Assembly (NCBI GenBank): GCA_030825115.1
Contig: JAPJQL010000040.1
Span: forward strand, 1 to 31,977
DNA from: Lachnospiraceae bacterium
GTDB taxonomy: Bacteria > Bacillota > Clostridia > Lachnospirales > Lachnospiraceae
Length of the DNA stretch: 31,977 nucleotides
Reading direction: 5' to 3'
Each line of letters begins with the position of its first letter. Positions within the stretch are counted from its first letter, which is position 1. Below, in pieces: positions 1 to 8,557 of this stretch. The translations under genes and the position numbers were made by a program. Below the pieces are notes generated by a model. That model was not told the origin of the DNA. It saw only the letters and a program-made list of their open reading frames with translations, and searched no databases.

Positions 1-5
1 ATGAT

Positions 6-1848
6 ATTTCAATCCACGAGGTTCTCGCGAACCTCGACGCAACGAGCTGGAACAGATGTACCAGCAGACAGCGATTTCAATCCACGAGGTTCTCGCGAAC
101 CTCGACGCTTGGTAGCAATACTTATGATTCAGTTTTTGAAATTTCAATCCACGAGGTTCTCGCGAACCTCGACACAGAACGTTGTCGATGTAACGTTCCC
201 CCGGATATTTCAATCCACGAGGTTCTCGCGAACCTCGACCAGGTGCTGCCTGCGTGCCAGTGTTGCGATAATTATTTCAATCCACGAGGTTCTCGCGAAC
301 CTCGACATGTTCAGGATATAATCCCATTCCTTGTAGTCCCATTTCAATCCACGAGGTTCTCGCGAACCTCGACAATGCAGTACAGACTGTGATATAATAC
401 AAAAAACATTTCAATCCACGAGGTTCTCGCGAACCTCGACGGCAAGACAGTCCTGGCACGCCTGACCAGTTCTCAATTTCAATCCACGAGGTTCTCGCGA
501 ACCTCGACAGCGCCGGAAGCTTCGGCGGATGGCGGCACTGGTATTTCAATCCACGAGGTTCTCGCGAACCTCGACATTATGGAACTACTGTACAGGATAT
601 TTTTTTTGAATTTCAATCCACGAGGTTCTCGCGAACCTCGACCAGGAACATATGAGAAAGCCGTGGACATGGCTACATTTCAATCCACGAGGTTCTCGCG
701 AACCTCGACGTCATTTATACAGTACTGTTCGCATAGCATGGAATTTCAATCCACGAGGTTCTCGCGAACCTCGACATAAGGAAGATATTTCTCCCAAATC
801 AGTTCATGATTTCAATCCACGAGGTTCTCGCGAACCTCGACACCGGCGCATAGAGCTGCTGGAAGAGAGCGCAAAATTTCAATCCACGAGGTTCTCGCGA
901 ACCTCGACGCGGCTCGACATAAAGGGACTGACCGTGGAGTTTGATTTCAATCCACGAGGTTCTCGCGAACCTCGACGAAAAGGGCAAAGGTGCGGGAGTT
1001 TTATGACGCATTTCAATCCACGAGGTTCTCGCGAACCTCGACCGCTGGTGACGACAACATGTCCGAGAGCGGGAAATTTCAATCCACGAGGTTCTCGCGA
1101 ACCTCGACAAAAGGTAAGGTGCCCTTACTGTGGATACCCGGTATTTCAATCCACGAGGTTCTCGCGAACCTCGACTCAAACAGCAGATTGCTGCAATTAC
1201 CGTTAGCGAATTTCAATCCACGAGGTTCTCGCGAACCTCGACGCCCTCCCTCCTTACCTATAAACCCGATCATTACAATTTCAATCCACGAGGTTCTCGC
1301 GAACCTCGACCGACGGTGGACTTCGAGCTCGTGGTGGACAATAAATTTCAATCCACGAGGTTCTCGCGAACCTCGACCCATGCTGCATCATCAAGATCGC
1401 CTGCTCGCAGTATTTCAATCCACGAGGTTCTCGCGAACCTCGACTTAAAACCTTCTTTAATGGAATATGGGATGCAATATTTCAATCCACGAGGTTCTCG
1501 CGAACCTCGACCTATCATCAAGATGATGTCAAGAGATACATTGAATTTCAATCCACGAGGTTCTCGCGAACCTCGACAGACATGGCGGCATCAAAAGCCC
1601 ATGCAGCGACGATTTCAATCCACGAGGTTCTCGCGAACCTCGACGAATCAGCGGCAGGACGGCGCAGAAAGTATCTGAATTTCAATCCACGAGGTTCTCG
1701 CGAACCTCGACGTTATTACCTTTCCGGACGGAAGCAAAATCACAGGTATTTCAATCCACGAGGTTCTCGCGAACCTCGACATGCCACCCCGGATGATTTC
1801 GTGAAGTTTTCTGAGATTTCAATCCACGAGGTTCTCGCGAACCTCGAC
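6..1848 (-). CRISPR. Type I-C-like CRISPR array, 28 repeats visible
   Basis: Twenty-eight 33-nt repeats begin at 6, 74, 141, 207, 274, 341, 408 and so on to 1748 and 1816. They look identical along the whole stretch and are separated by 27 different spacers of 33-36 nt. Read on the minus strand, the repeat starts GTCGAGGTTCGCGAGAACC and ends TCGTGGATTGAAAT. It carries an 8-bp palindrome (CGAGGTTC/GAACCTCG) around a GCGA loop, and the GTGGATTGAAAT end is the hallmark of type I-C repeats, which Cas5 cleaves at the base of the stem. The array runs off the left edge with no sign of a degenerate terminal repeat, so its true length is unknown. The repeat end, the AT-rich right flank and the promoter there all place the leader on the right. 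No cas gene is in the window; the type assignment rests on repeat and leader only. Confidence 0.97.
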
Positions 1849-2010
1849 AGCAAATATTCCCAACCCAAGAATATTTATTCCATATTTTTTAGTCAAAACA
1901 ACCAAACATCAAAGCAAAACATACATCCAAAGCACAAAAACATCTCTGAATTCCATCAAATCCCGGTGCGAACCCCCACCAATTTCATGTTCACTTTAGG
2001 TTCGCACAAT
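1849..2010 (-). promoter_or_regulatory. CRISPR leader with type I-C-like inverted repeat
   Basis: This is the AT-rich segment directly before the first repeat in the direction of transcription. Its distal end has a perfect 9-bp inverted repeat, GTGCGAACC (1966-1974) and GGTTCGCAC (1999-2007), spaced by 24 nt. From memory, type I-C leaders commonly carry such a GTGCGAACC...GGTTCGCAC element just after the cas2 stop codon. No cas2 reading frame is recognisable beyond it here. The fit between leader and repeat argues that this is a genuine leader, not random flanking DNA. Confidence 0.75.
1868..1896 (-). promoter_or_regulatory. CRISPR leader promoter
   Basis: On the minus strand, TTGACT (1891-1896) is followed after exactly 17 nt by TATTCT (1868-1873). 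This is a good sigma-A-type promoter. Transcription would start near 1861, about a dozen nucleotides before the first repeat, so the pre-crRNA would have almost no untranslated lead-in. Confidence 0.65.
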
Positions 2011-2101
2011 CGATATTCTGCTATCAGATCAACGCAAGCTGTCCTGGAAAAGACTTCTTAAAGTGCTGCAAATCCACATAAACACAGGTTTTCTCTAACA
2101 T

Positions 2102-2417
2102 CTCACCTACTCGAATTCTTCAGCGGATAGCTTAAACTGGGTGCTTTCTACTGCTTTTCACTGTATTTATTATCCGTATTATCCAAAATTTGTTCTCGTT
2201 TTTGTGCCAGTCAAAATTATCAGAACCAAAATAGAGCCAAATAGCTTACCATATATATTACACTTAAATTTCATTTTCTTTCAGGTGTTAAAGCACTTCT
2301 GTTACGCACTAGAACTTATTTTTAGGCTCAAAGGCAGAATTTATCGTCTATGCTATTTTCTCTGTCTAAAATCTTTATAAAACGGGACTTCTAAACCTCC
2401 TAAAGCATGACATTTTT
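2102..2417. other. AT-rich spacer, no gene recognised
   Basis: This stretch lies between the CRISPR leader and the DUF3795-type gene. I find no coding frame with a ribosome site and no recognisable peptide. A 79-codon plus-strand frame at 2141-2380 has low-complexity composition and no Shine-Dalgarno site. Nothing resembling a 3' end of cas2 or cas1 is visible, although this is where one would sit in a standard I-C locus. Confidence 0.6.
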
Positions 2418-2795
2418 CTATTTCCTCAAATTATTCTCTTTATCAAAAAAAGCTTTTGCCAAACTATCATATTCTTGTTCAGTACATGCTTCCATACATT
2501 TTTCCTGATATTCTTTGGAACGTATCAACATATCAGAAATCTTTTGGCAAGGAAATTCATTGCACTGATTACATTTTTTTACCTTATGTTCTTTAATACA
2601 TTCTACTAAATGATAGGTGCATTGCTTGTGTGAGGAACAACCCGAACAACTAATTTCTTCATTTGATACAATAGAATTTCTCCAGCCTACTCTATACCAT
2701 AATTCTGCAACTTTCTTTAATTCTTCGTCACTATGCGCATTGTATCTGGGACATTCAATGCAATTATCTCCACATAAGGTGATTTTTTCGCACAT
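2418..2795 (-). CDS. DUF3795-type cysteine-rich small protein
   Basis: A 125-residue protein. The start chosen is the ATG at 2793-2795, because AGAGGTG lies ten bases upstream; an in-frame TTG ten codons earlier has no such site. It begins MCEKITLCGDNCIECPRYNA and carries further cysteine pairs (CSGCSSHKQC, CNQCNEFPC). The opening CGxxCxxCP, the DEELKKVAELWYRVGW segment and the final CxxCxxFPC are the pattern of DUF3795, a family presumed to bind zinc or iron whose function is unknown. The cysteines all appear to be retained and there is no membrane segment, so the protein is probably cytoplasmic. It stands alone between the CRISPR leader and decayed genes. Confidence is high that it is a gene and moderate for the family name. 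Confidence 0.8.
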   Translation of the reverse strand: MCEKITLCGDNCIECPRYNAHSDEELKKVAELWYRVGWRNSIVSNEEISCSGCSSHKQCTYHLVECIKEHKVKKCNQCNEFPCQKISDMLIRSKEYQEKCMEACTEQEYDSLAKAFFDKENNLRK

Positions 2796-2867
2796 AACTA
2801 CATTACACCTCTTTTCAAAATCCAATTTGTCTTTTCCTTAACTTCCACAAGTATACCATAATCCCCT

Positions 2868-3056
2868 CTAACCATCTAGCAAATTCTGATAACTCACTCC
2901 CAGAACTTCAGCAATAACTTTCAACTCAATATCTGTCACAAACCATTTGCCGCTTTCTATCCTCTGCACAGCATTTTTATCAATGTCCACCCCTGCTCTT
3001 TGAAACATATCCGCCAGCTTCCTTTGTGACGTTTTCTCTGGTAGCTTCTCCCTAAT
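2868..3056 (-). pseudogene. 5'-truncated xre-type HTH regulator remnant
   Basis: The minus-strand frame encodes about 62 residues beginning IREKLPEKTSQRKLADMFQR and ending in VLGVSYQNLLDG before a TAG. The pieces RKLADMF, the recognition-helix region KNAVQRIESGK and the closing ELKVIAEVLGVSYQNLLDG match Cro/C1-type helix-turn-helix domains as in phage and plasmid repressors. An in-frame TAA stands directly before the first residue, and there is no ATG or ribosome site, so the N-terminal helix and start are missing. I therefore read it as a gene remnant. The break coincides with the start of a second remnant on the opposite strand. Confidence 0.7.
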
Positions 3057-3061
3057 TTATA

Positions 3062-3184
3062 TATAGCATATTACTAAGATTGTTTGACGGTGAGATTTAT
3101 CCCGCTGAACAATTCAATCTCAAAACAGAGGAGTACCGTTCTCTGATGTCCTTAGTCTGCTTTTTAAAATGGACGAGCAGGTAG
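3062..3184 (+). pseudogene. DUF6809-like N-terminal fragment
   Basis: The plus-strand frame reads SILLRLFDGEIYPAEQF followed by NLKTEEYRSLMS and then loses family character before a TAG at 3182-3184. The LxxLFDGEIYPAEQ...EYR pattern resembles the N-terminus of the small clostridial phage/ICE family annotated DUF6809, which is normally about 90 residues. No start codon precedes it. Its 5' break lies within about ten bases of the 5' break of the xre remnant on the other strand, so both genes lost their starts at one junction. The family assignment is from memory of the motif and moderately sure. Confidence 0.5.
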
Positions 3185-3477
3185 ATATGGAAATTAACGG
3201 TGAAAAAGACAGTGAGGGGAAGCTCATTCCAGACACGATATATATTCGTTTCAAACACCCGGAAATCAACAGCCGGCTTGCAAAATTCGCAAAGGCTAAG
3301 AAATTACAGACAAAGCTGATTGCGTCCACAGACGCATTTCCAAGTGAGGAAGCATATCAGCATAAAACAGAGCAGATGAACGAGACTTGCGAACAGATTA
3401 AGTACATGCAGATATTTCTGGCAAAGTGTATCCAGAAAATAAGCCTATATCGTAAAAGGTCAAACGACATAAAACAA
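3169..3477 (+). pseudogene. Uncharacterised protein fragment without own stop
   Basis: About 100 codons starting MDEQVDMEINGEKDSEGKLI are followed by a lysine-rich helical segment (INSRLAKFAKAKKLQTKL) and a second helix with QMNETCEQIKYMQIFL. The frame stays open past the guaA terminator and into guaA on the opposite strand, so the natural C-terminus has been lost. It overlaps the end of the DUF6809-like frame in another register. There is no clear ribosome site at the ATG. I do not recognise the family. The composition looks protein-like up to about 3460 and artificial beyond. Confidence 0.4.
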
Positions 3478-3515
3478 CCCCCGGAAATGCCCATTCTATC
3501 GGCATTTCCAGGGGG
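3478..3515 (-). terminator. guaA intrinsic terminator
   Basis: A GC-rich hairpin lies just after the guaA stop: CCCCC-TGGAAATGCC pairs with GGCATTTCC-GGGGG with one bulged base and a 9-nt loop. On the minus strand it is followed by TTGTTTTATG. This is a classical rho-independent terminator. Confidence 0.85.
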
Positions 3516-3522
3516 CTGTCCG

Positions 3523-4815
3523 TTATTCAAACTCTATCGTAGCCGGCGGCTTCGGCGACATATCATAGCAAACCCGGTTCACATTCCCGACCTCTGCCAG
3601 GATCCTGTCCGTAATCACCTGCAGCACATCCCAATCCACACGCTCAATCGTCGCACTCATGGCGTCAATCGTGTTGATCGCGCGGATGATCACCATGTAG
3701 TCAAAGCTTCTCGCATTATTCCGCACGCCGACCGACTTAAAGTCCGGCACGACCGTAAAATACTGCCACACCTTCTTGTCAAGCCCTGCCTTTGCAAACT
3801 CCTCGCGCAGGATTGCATCGGACTCCCGCACCGCTTCCAATCTGTCACGGGTGATCGCCCCGAGGCATCTCACGCCAAGCCCGGGTCCCGGAAACGGCTG
3901 GCGGTATACCATCTCTGCCGGGAGCCCCAGTTCCACGCCGCAGGCGCGCACTTCATCCTTAAATAACTGCTTCAGCGGCTCGACCAGCTCAAACTTCAGA
4001 TCCTCCGGAAGCCCGCCTACGTTGTGATGGGATTTTACCATCTTAGCCGTCTTGGTCCCGCTCTCGATAATATCCGGATAGATCGTTCCCTGTCCAAGGA
4101 AGTCGATTCCCTCCAGCTTTCTTGCCTCCTCCTCAAACACTCGGATAAATTCGCCGCCGATGATCTTCCGCTTTTTCTCCGGGTCAGCCACGCCTTCCAG
4201 CTTGCCAAGGAAACGCTCCGTCGCATCCACATAGATGAGATTGGCATGGAGCTGGTTACGGAATACCTCTACCACACTCTCCGACTCATTTTTCCGCATC
4301 AGCCCGTGGTTCACATGGACGCATACCAGCTGCTGCCCGATTGCTTTGATCAGCATTGCCGCCACGACAGAAGAATCCACTCCGCCGGACAGGGCTAAAA
4401 GCACTTTCTTATCGCCAACCTGGTTCCTGATCAGTTCCACCTGGTCCTCAATAAAATTCTTCATGTTCCAGTTTGACTCAGCCTGGCAGGAGCGGAATAC
4501 AAATTCCCGCAGAACCTCCTCGTCCGGCAATCCGTCAAGCTTCTGCCCGCACCTGGCTGCCGGATGGTCGATCGCCAGCATCGGATAACCGCAGTCATAC
4601 AGCGCCGGGTCAATATCGATCGAAACACCATCTACGATACGGTTCTTGCCGCCATTTAAGATGATCCCCTTTACATTCTGCAATGCGCTCAATTCCTCCA
4701 CCGTAATATCATGCGGATGAATCTCACTGTAAACTCCCATGTCACGGATTTGGCGGGCTACCACTGTGTTTTCTGTACTGCCCAGATCCAGAATTACAAT
4801 CATATCTTGTTTCAT
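3523..4815 (-). CDS. guaA: GMP synthase with intact ATP pyrophosphatase but remnant glutaminase domain
   Basis: A 430-residue GuaA homologue; typical GuaA has about 510-525. The start is the ATG at 4813-4815, behind AGAAGGAGAAGG. GuaA makes GMP from XMP in de novo purine synthesis, using ammonia from glutamine. The synthetase half is complete: PP-loop LALSGGVDSSV (about residues 141-150), GQGTIYPDIIES, RQPFPGPGLGVRCLG and the C-terminal dimerisation end KPPATIEFE. The amidotransferase half starts normally (ILDLGSTENTVVARQIRDMGVYSEI, GIILNGG), but where GICYG with the nucleophilic Cys should stand it reads MLAIDHPAARCG. It then jumps within about 35 residues to the PPase domain. The Cys, His and Glu of the triad are all missing. 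The protein should depend on free ammonia or a separate glutaminase. The gene has its own promoter and terminator. Confidence 0.93.
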   Translation of the reverse strand: MKQDMIVILDLGSTENTVVARQIRDMGVYSEIHPHDITVEELSALQNVKGIILNGGKNRIVDGVSIDIDPALYDCGYPMLAIDHPAARCGQKLDGLPDEEVLREFVFRSCQAESNWNMKNFIEDQVELIRNQVGDKKVLLALSGGVDSSVVAAMLIKAIGQQLVCVHVNHGLMRKNESESVVEVFRNQLHANLIYVDATERFLGKLEGVADPEKKRKIIGGEFIRVFEEEARKLEGIDFLGQGTIYPDIIESGTKTAKMVKSHHNVGGLPEDLKFELVEPLKQLFKDEVRACGVELGLPAEMVYRQPFPGPGLGVRCLGAITRDRLEAVRESDAILREEFAKAGLDKKVWQYFTVVPDFKSVGVRNNARSFDYMVIIRAINTIDAMSATIERVDWDVLQVITDRILAEVGNVNRVCYDMSPKPPATIEFE

Positions 4816-4873
4816 AGTACCTTCTCCTTCTGTACGTTCCATAATTTGCAATAACAGGTTTCTCTACCCTTTC

Positions 4874-4901
4874 ATTATACCCGATTCGACCCAGAATTCA
4901 A
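4874..4901 (-). promoter_or_regulatory. guaA promoter
   Basis: On the minus strand, TTGAAT (4896-4901) and TATAAT (4874-4879) are separated by 16 nt. They sit about 60 bases before the guaA start, between it and the upstream kinase gene. I see no purine riboswitch fold between promoter and start. Confidence 0.7.
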
Positions 4902-4907
4902 CTGTTC

Positions 4908-7900
4908 CTACGGTTCCTTCCCGAATATAAAGTCATACAGCGTCTGATACATTCGGTTCGGCTCGATCGGTTTTGCCAGATGTGCGTTCATCCCGGCGGC
5001 CTTGCTCTTTTCAATATCATCGTCAAAGGCGTTGGCTGTCATGGCGATAATCGGGATCGTCCTGGCATCCGGATTGGAGAGATGTCGGATATTCAGCGCG
5101 GCGGTCAGACCGTCCATCAACGGCATCCTGATATCCATCAGTATGGCATGATAGTATCCTTCCTCGGATTTGCTGAACATTTCCAAAGCCCGCAGCCCAT
5201 TGTCCGCAGTCTCCACCTCAAATCCTTTCGTCTCCAGCAGCATAACCGCGACTTCTGTATTGATCAGATTGTCCTCCACCAGCAGAACCCGCTTTCCGGT
5301 AAAATCGTAGTCCGACGGTTCTTCCCGCTGTGCCAGTTCTTCCTTTTCCCCCAGCGCCCTGGAAAATGCAGACACCAGGGAAGATTTGAACATCGGCTTG
5401 CTCATCAGAAGATTAACGCCGGCAAGCTTTGCCTCATGTTCGATGGAAATCCAGTCGTATGCTGTCACGATGATGATCGTGACCTCCGGACCTACGATCG
5501 CCCGAATCTGCCGGGCAGTTTCAATCCCATCCATCTCGGGCATCTTCCAGTCGATGAGGATCATGTCATAATATTTTCCGCTGTCCCAAAGTCCTCTGAC
5601 CCGCTCAACGGCTTTGCGTCCGCTGTCCACCCACTCTGCCTTGACGCCCATCTCCCGCAGCGTGGCAACCGCGCTTTCACAGACGGCTACATCGTCATCG
5701 ACCACCAGTGTCTTCAGGTGGGAAAAATTATATTCCTGCTTTTTCTGGTTATGGCGCAGCTTCTCTTCCTCGGTGATTCCCAGTTTTACGTCTACCATAA
5801 ATTCCGTCCCGATTCCCTTGATCGAGCGAACCGTAATCTTCCCATCCATCATGTCAACGATATTCTTGGAGATGGCAAGCCCCAGTCCGGTCCCGCCAAA
5901 CAGAGAGGTCGTACCGGTAGACTCCTGGGAAAACGGCTCAAAGATATGAGGGATAAAATCTTCTTCCATCCCAACCCCGGTATCATTTACGATAAAACGC
6001 AGCAAAGCGTCATTTTTCCCCTTTTTCCTCTGTGATGCTGAAAAAGTGACCTTCCCCTCGTTTGTAAACTTGATCGCATTGCTCAGGATATTGAGAAGAA
6101 CCTGCTGCAGTTTCATCGCATCACCGATATAATAATCATCCATCACCGGATCGATGATACACTCATAATCAATCCCTTTGGCGATCGCCTGGTCAAAACA
6201 GATGGAGTTGATCCCGTTTAAAAATTCTTCCACAGGAATCTTCTCGTTTTTCAGCAGCATCTTACCGCTCTCAATCCGGCTCATATCCAGGATATCGTTG
6301 ATCAGGGACAAAAGGAAACGGGAAGATATCCCGATTTTTGAGATACAGTCCTCCACCTGTTCGTCATTGCCAATAGAACGGGCGGCTATCGTACTCATGC
6401 CTATGATCGCATTCATCGGAGTGCGGATTTCATGGCTCATGCGGGAAAGGAAATCCGACTTAGCCGCATTGGCCTGTTTTGCCGCAACCAGAGCCGCCGC
6501 AAGTTCCTCTTTCTGCCGCTGGTCTTTTTGCACCACATCCGTCACATCTGTACGCGTCATGCAGACCCGGTTTAACCCCTTGCTGATATAAAAAAACTGG
6601 AACCGCTTGACTCTGTATCCCTGTTTTCCCCTCAGTTCTATGATGAACGTATAAGATTCCTTCGTCTCAAGTTCTTTCCTGATACATTCAAAATCCAGCT
6701 TCTTCATGAATTTTTCCAGCGCATCCGGTTCCATCGCCTGTCCTGCCGCCGAACGGATTTCCGATTGAAAATCCCCCTCCATCGGGATAGCAGGGGTTGC
6801 CGACTGGTCGCATGCGATCAGCTTATAATTGCCCCGCAAAATATCAATCGATGTGATAATATCATAATCCAGTTTCGCAATCCGGTTTAAGAGACGTTCC
6901 TGAAGCTTCTGCTCCGTGATATCGGCCGTATAGAAAAAGAGCAGGATATCTCCGCTTCCGGGATTTTGGCAGGTCCGTATCCTGGTCCTCTCCCAAAACA
7001 CACCTCCTGTATTGCTCTTTCTCAAAAATTCGAACTCATAATCCGTCTTTAAATTTGTAAAATCCTCAAAGATTTTCTCCCGGCTCAGGCTGTCCCTGAG
7101 CTTCTGCCCGTACTGAGGGTCGACCGCTGACATGGCCAGATTTTCAATCACGGTATCATAAGACATCCCGATACTGGCCACAGCGACATCTGAGTTGGAC
7201 ACATAGCTTTCCAGCCGCCCCTGTGTCACATTGAGCGTTCCCTGAATGTTTCCTTCTGCGGAGGATAATTCTGCAAAATAAATCAGTTCCTTTTCATACA
7301 GCTCCTTAATTCGCTCCTGCAAAAGCTTTTCCTCGGTAACCTCGACAAATACACAGTAAAAATACTGCTCCTCTCCCTCTATAAGCAGCTGGGCTTTGAT
7401 GGAGATCCATTTTATCGTACCATCCTTACAGATCAGACGGTGTTCGTTTTTTATGGTATTACCGTGTTTGAGCTGTTCTGTCAGACTCTGCTGGATTTCC
7501 GACAGCTCATCAGGAAAAATGACAGCAGACATTTTATTTCCCATCGCGGCAAATTCTTCTTTGGTATATCCAAGAAACTCATACAATCCCTGGTTGGCGT
7601 CGATTACAGACAGATTCTCATCAAACCTGCACCGGAAGACGGCGCCCGGAATATTGTTGTGCAGACGCAGAACCTCATCCCGCGCCTCTTTCAGCTCCGA
7701 AACGTCAAAACAAACTGCTATGACTGCAGGTCTGTCATCTTCCGTAACAATCTTCCTCCCCAGTTCATGGACCCAGATGTAGGAACCGTTCTTTTTCTTC
7801 ATCCTGTATTCCAGCGTATATTCCCCCGCCTGGTCAAGCTGGCAAAACAGCTCCTTTTCAACCTCTGCCCGTTCATCCGGGTGAATACAGTTGACCAGCA

Positions 7901-8483
7901 TCCCCCTGGTATCAGATATAAAGTCTGCCTCATCAATATATCCCAGATATTCCAGCATATGGCGGTTTACAAAATAAAAGGGCAGTCCCTGCTGCAGATA
8001 TCCTCCAACCATACCTCCGGGTACAGAATCATCCAAAAGCTTCTGGCGCTCCCTGGACAATTTTTCCAAAACCAGGGTTTGTGAATAATCTTTTTTTCTT
8101 TCCCCGCTCTGCCGCTCCGAAATATGCAAGCTTTTGATCAGCCACTCTTCCTCCTCAAGAACCATTGTAAAAAACGCCCGCAGCCGCCAGATAACGGCGC
8201 TGTTCTTTAAAACAAGATCCATCGACAAGCTGTAAGCCTGACTGCACAGCATATGTTCATGGATCGGGGTCATCTCCATTTCAAAGGGACCCGAAATTTC
8301 CAGAATGTCCTTTTTCAGATACTCTGTCATCCCCGCCTTTCCCAGTATGAATTCCCCTTCCTCCGTTCCAACAAAGTCCACATCATCTGCCAAACAGGCA
8401 GCTGCCTTTTCCCAATCTCTTTGTACGAACCACGCTTCGCAGAAAACCTCTGCCCTGTCTTTGAACGCCATCCGATTCTTCAT
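4908..8483 (-). CDS. Hybrid sensor histidine kinase with SnoaL-like and multiple PAS domains and two receivers
   Basis: A 1191-residue soluble-looking kinase with no obvious membrane segment. The start at 8483 follows GGAAGG. Domains in order: a SnoaL/NTF2-like fold (about 1-125); a PAS domain with PAC-type YRMKKKNGSYIWVHELG (145-265); a second PAS (270-390); two further PAS-like regions (about 400-530 and 540-655); HisKA with MSHEIRTPMNAIIGMS (His684); HATPase with N box (Asn802), DTGVGM and GGTGLGLAISK; receiver 1 (VVDDD, Asp978 in LIDWKMPEMDG, Lys1029); and receiver 2 (VEDN, Asp1117 in LMDIRMPLMDG, Lys1171). No HPt domain follows, so onward phosphotransfer would need a separate protein. 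It probably senses a cytoplasmic ligand or redox cue. No partner regulator is adjacent, and guaA downstream has its own promoter. Function beyond signalling is unknown. Confidence 0.93.
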   Translation of the reverse strand: MKNRMAFKDRAEVFCEAWFVQRDWEKAAACLADDVDFVGTEEGEFILGKAGMTEYLKKDILEISGPFEMEMTPIHEHMLCSQAYSLSMDLVLKNSAVIWRLRAFFTMVLEEEEWLIKSLHISERQSGERKKDYSQTLVLEKLSRERQKLLDDSVPGGMVGGYLQQGLPFYFVNRHMLEYLGYIDEADFISDTRGMLVNCIHPDERAEVEKELFCQLDQAGEYTLEYRMKKKNGSYIWVHELGRKIVTEDDRPAVIAVCFDVSELKEARDEVLRLHNNIPGAVFRCRFDENLSVIDANQGLYEFLGYTKEEFAAMGNKMSAVIFPDELSEIQQSLTEQLKHGNTIKNEHRLICKDGTIKWISIKAQLLIEGEEQYFYCVFVEVTEEKLLQERIKELYEKELIYFAELSSAEGNIQGTLNVTQGRLESYVSNSDVAVASIGMSYDTVIENLAMSAVDPQYGQKLRDSLSREKIFEDFTNLKTDYEFEFLRKSNTGGVFWERTRIRTCQNPGSGDILLFFYTADITEQKLQERLLNRIAKLDYDIITSIDILRGNYKLIACDQSATPAIPMEGDFQSEIRSAAGQAMEPDALEKFMKKLDFECIRKELETKESYTFIIELRGKQGYRVKRFQFFYISKGLNRVCMTRTDVTDVVQKDQRQKEELAAALVAAKQANAAKSDFLSRMSHEIRTPMNAIIGMSTIAARSIGNDEQVEDCISKIGISSRFLLSLINDILDMSRIESGKMLLKNEKIPVEEFLNGINSICFDQAIAKGIDYECIIDPVMDDYYIGDAMKLQQVLLNILSNAIKFTNEGKVTFSASQRKKGKNDALLRFIVNDTGVGMEEDFIPHIFEPFSQESTGTTSLFGGTGLGLAISKNIVDMMDGKITVRSIKGIGTEFMVDVKLGITEEEKLRHNQKKQEYNFSHLKTLVVDDDVAVCESAVATLREMGVKAEWVDSGRKAVERVRGLWDSGKYYDMILIDWKMPEMDGIETARQIRAIVGPEVTIIIVTAYDWISIEHEAKLAGVNLLMSKPMFKSSLVSAFSRALGEKEELAQREEPSDYDFTGKRVLLVEDNLINTEVAVMLLETKGFEVETADNGLRALEMFSKSEEGYYHAILMDIRMPLMDGLTAALNIRHLSNPDARTIPIIAMTANAFDDDIEKSKAAGMNAHLAKPIEPNRMYQTLYDFIFGKEP

Positions 8484-8557
8484 CTGTCAAATACCTTCCT
8501 TCATTTCCCAATCCTGTCTTGTAAAACACTGCACCAGCCGGATGAATCTAAAACCAG

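Noticed and set aside
1..2061. Several overlapping open frames of 60-180 codons on both strands across the CRISPR array
   Set aside because: They consist of the translated repeat over and over (for example FNPRGSREPR or SRFARTSWIE) and exist only because the repeat has no stops in those frames.
2024..2101. 25-codon minus-strand frame (MLEKTCVYVDLQHFKKSFPG and five more residues) just before the leader inverted repeat, where cas2 should end
   Set aside because: The sequence does not resemble the known I-C Cas2 C-terminus, has an in-frame stop shortly upstream, and is too short to count as a cas remnant.
3478..3966. Continuation of the plus-strand frame from 3169 through the guaA terminator
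   Set aside because: It is antisense to well-conserved guaA codons and to the terminator; this part is chance open frame.
4980..6035. 351-codon plus-strand open frame opposite the hybrid kinase
   Set aside because: It is antisense to both receivers and the HATPase domain, has no ribosome site and shows shadow composition.
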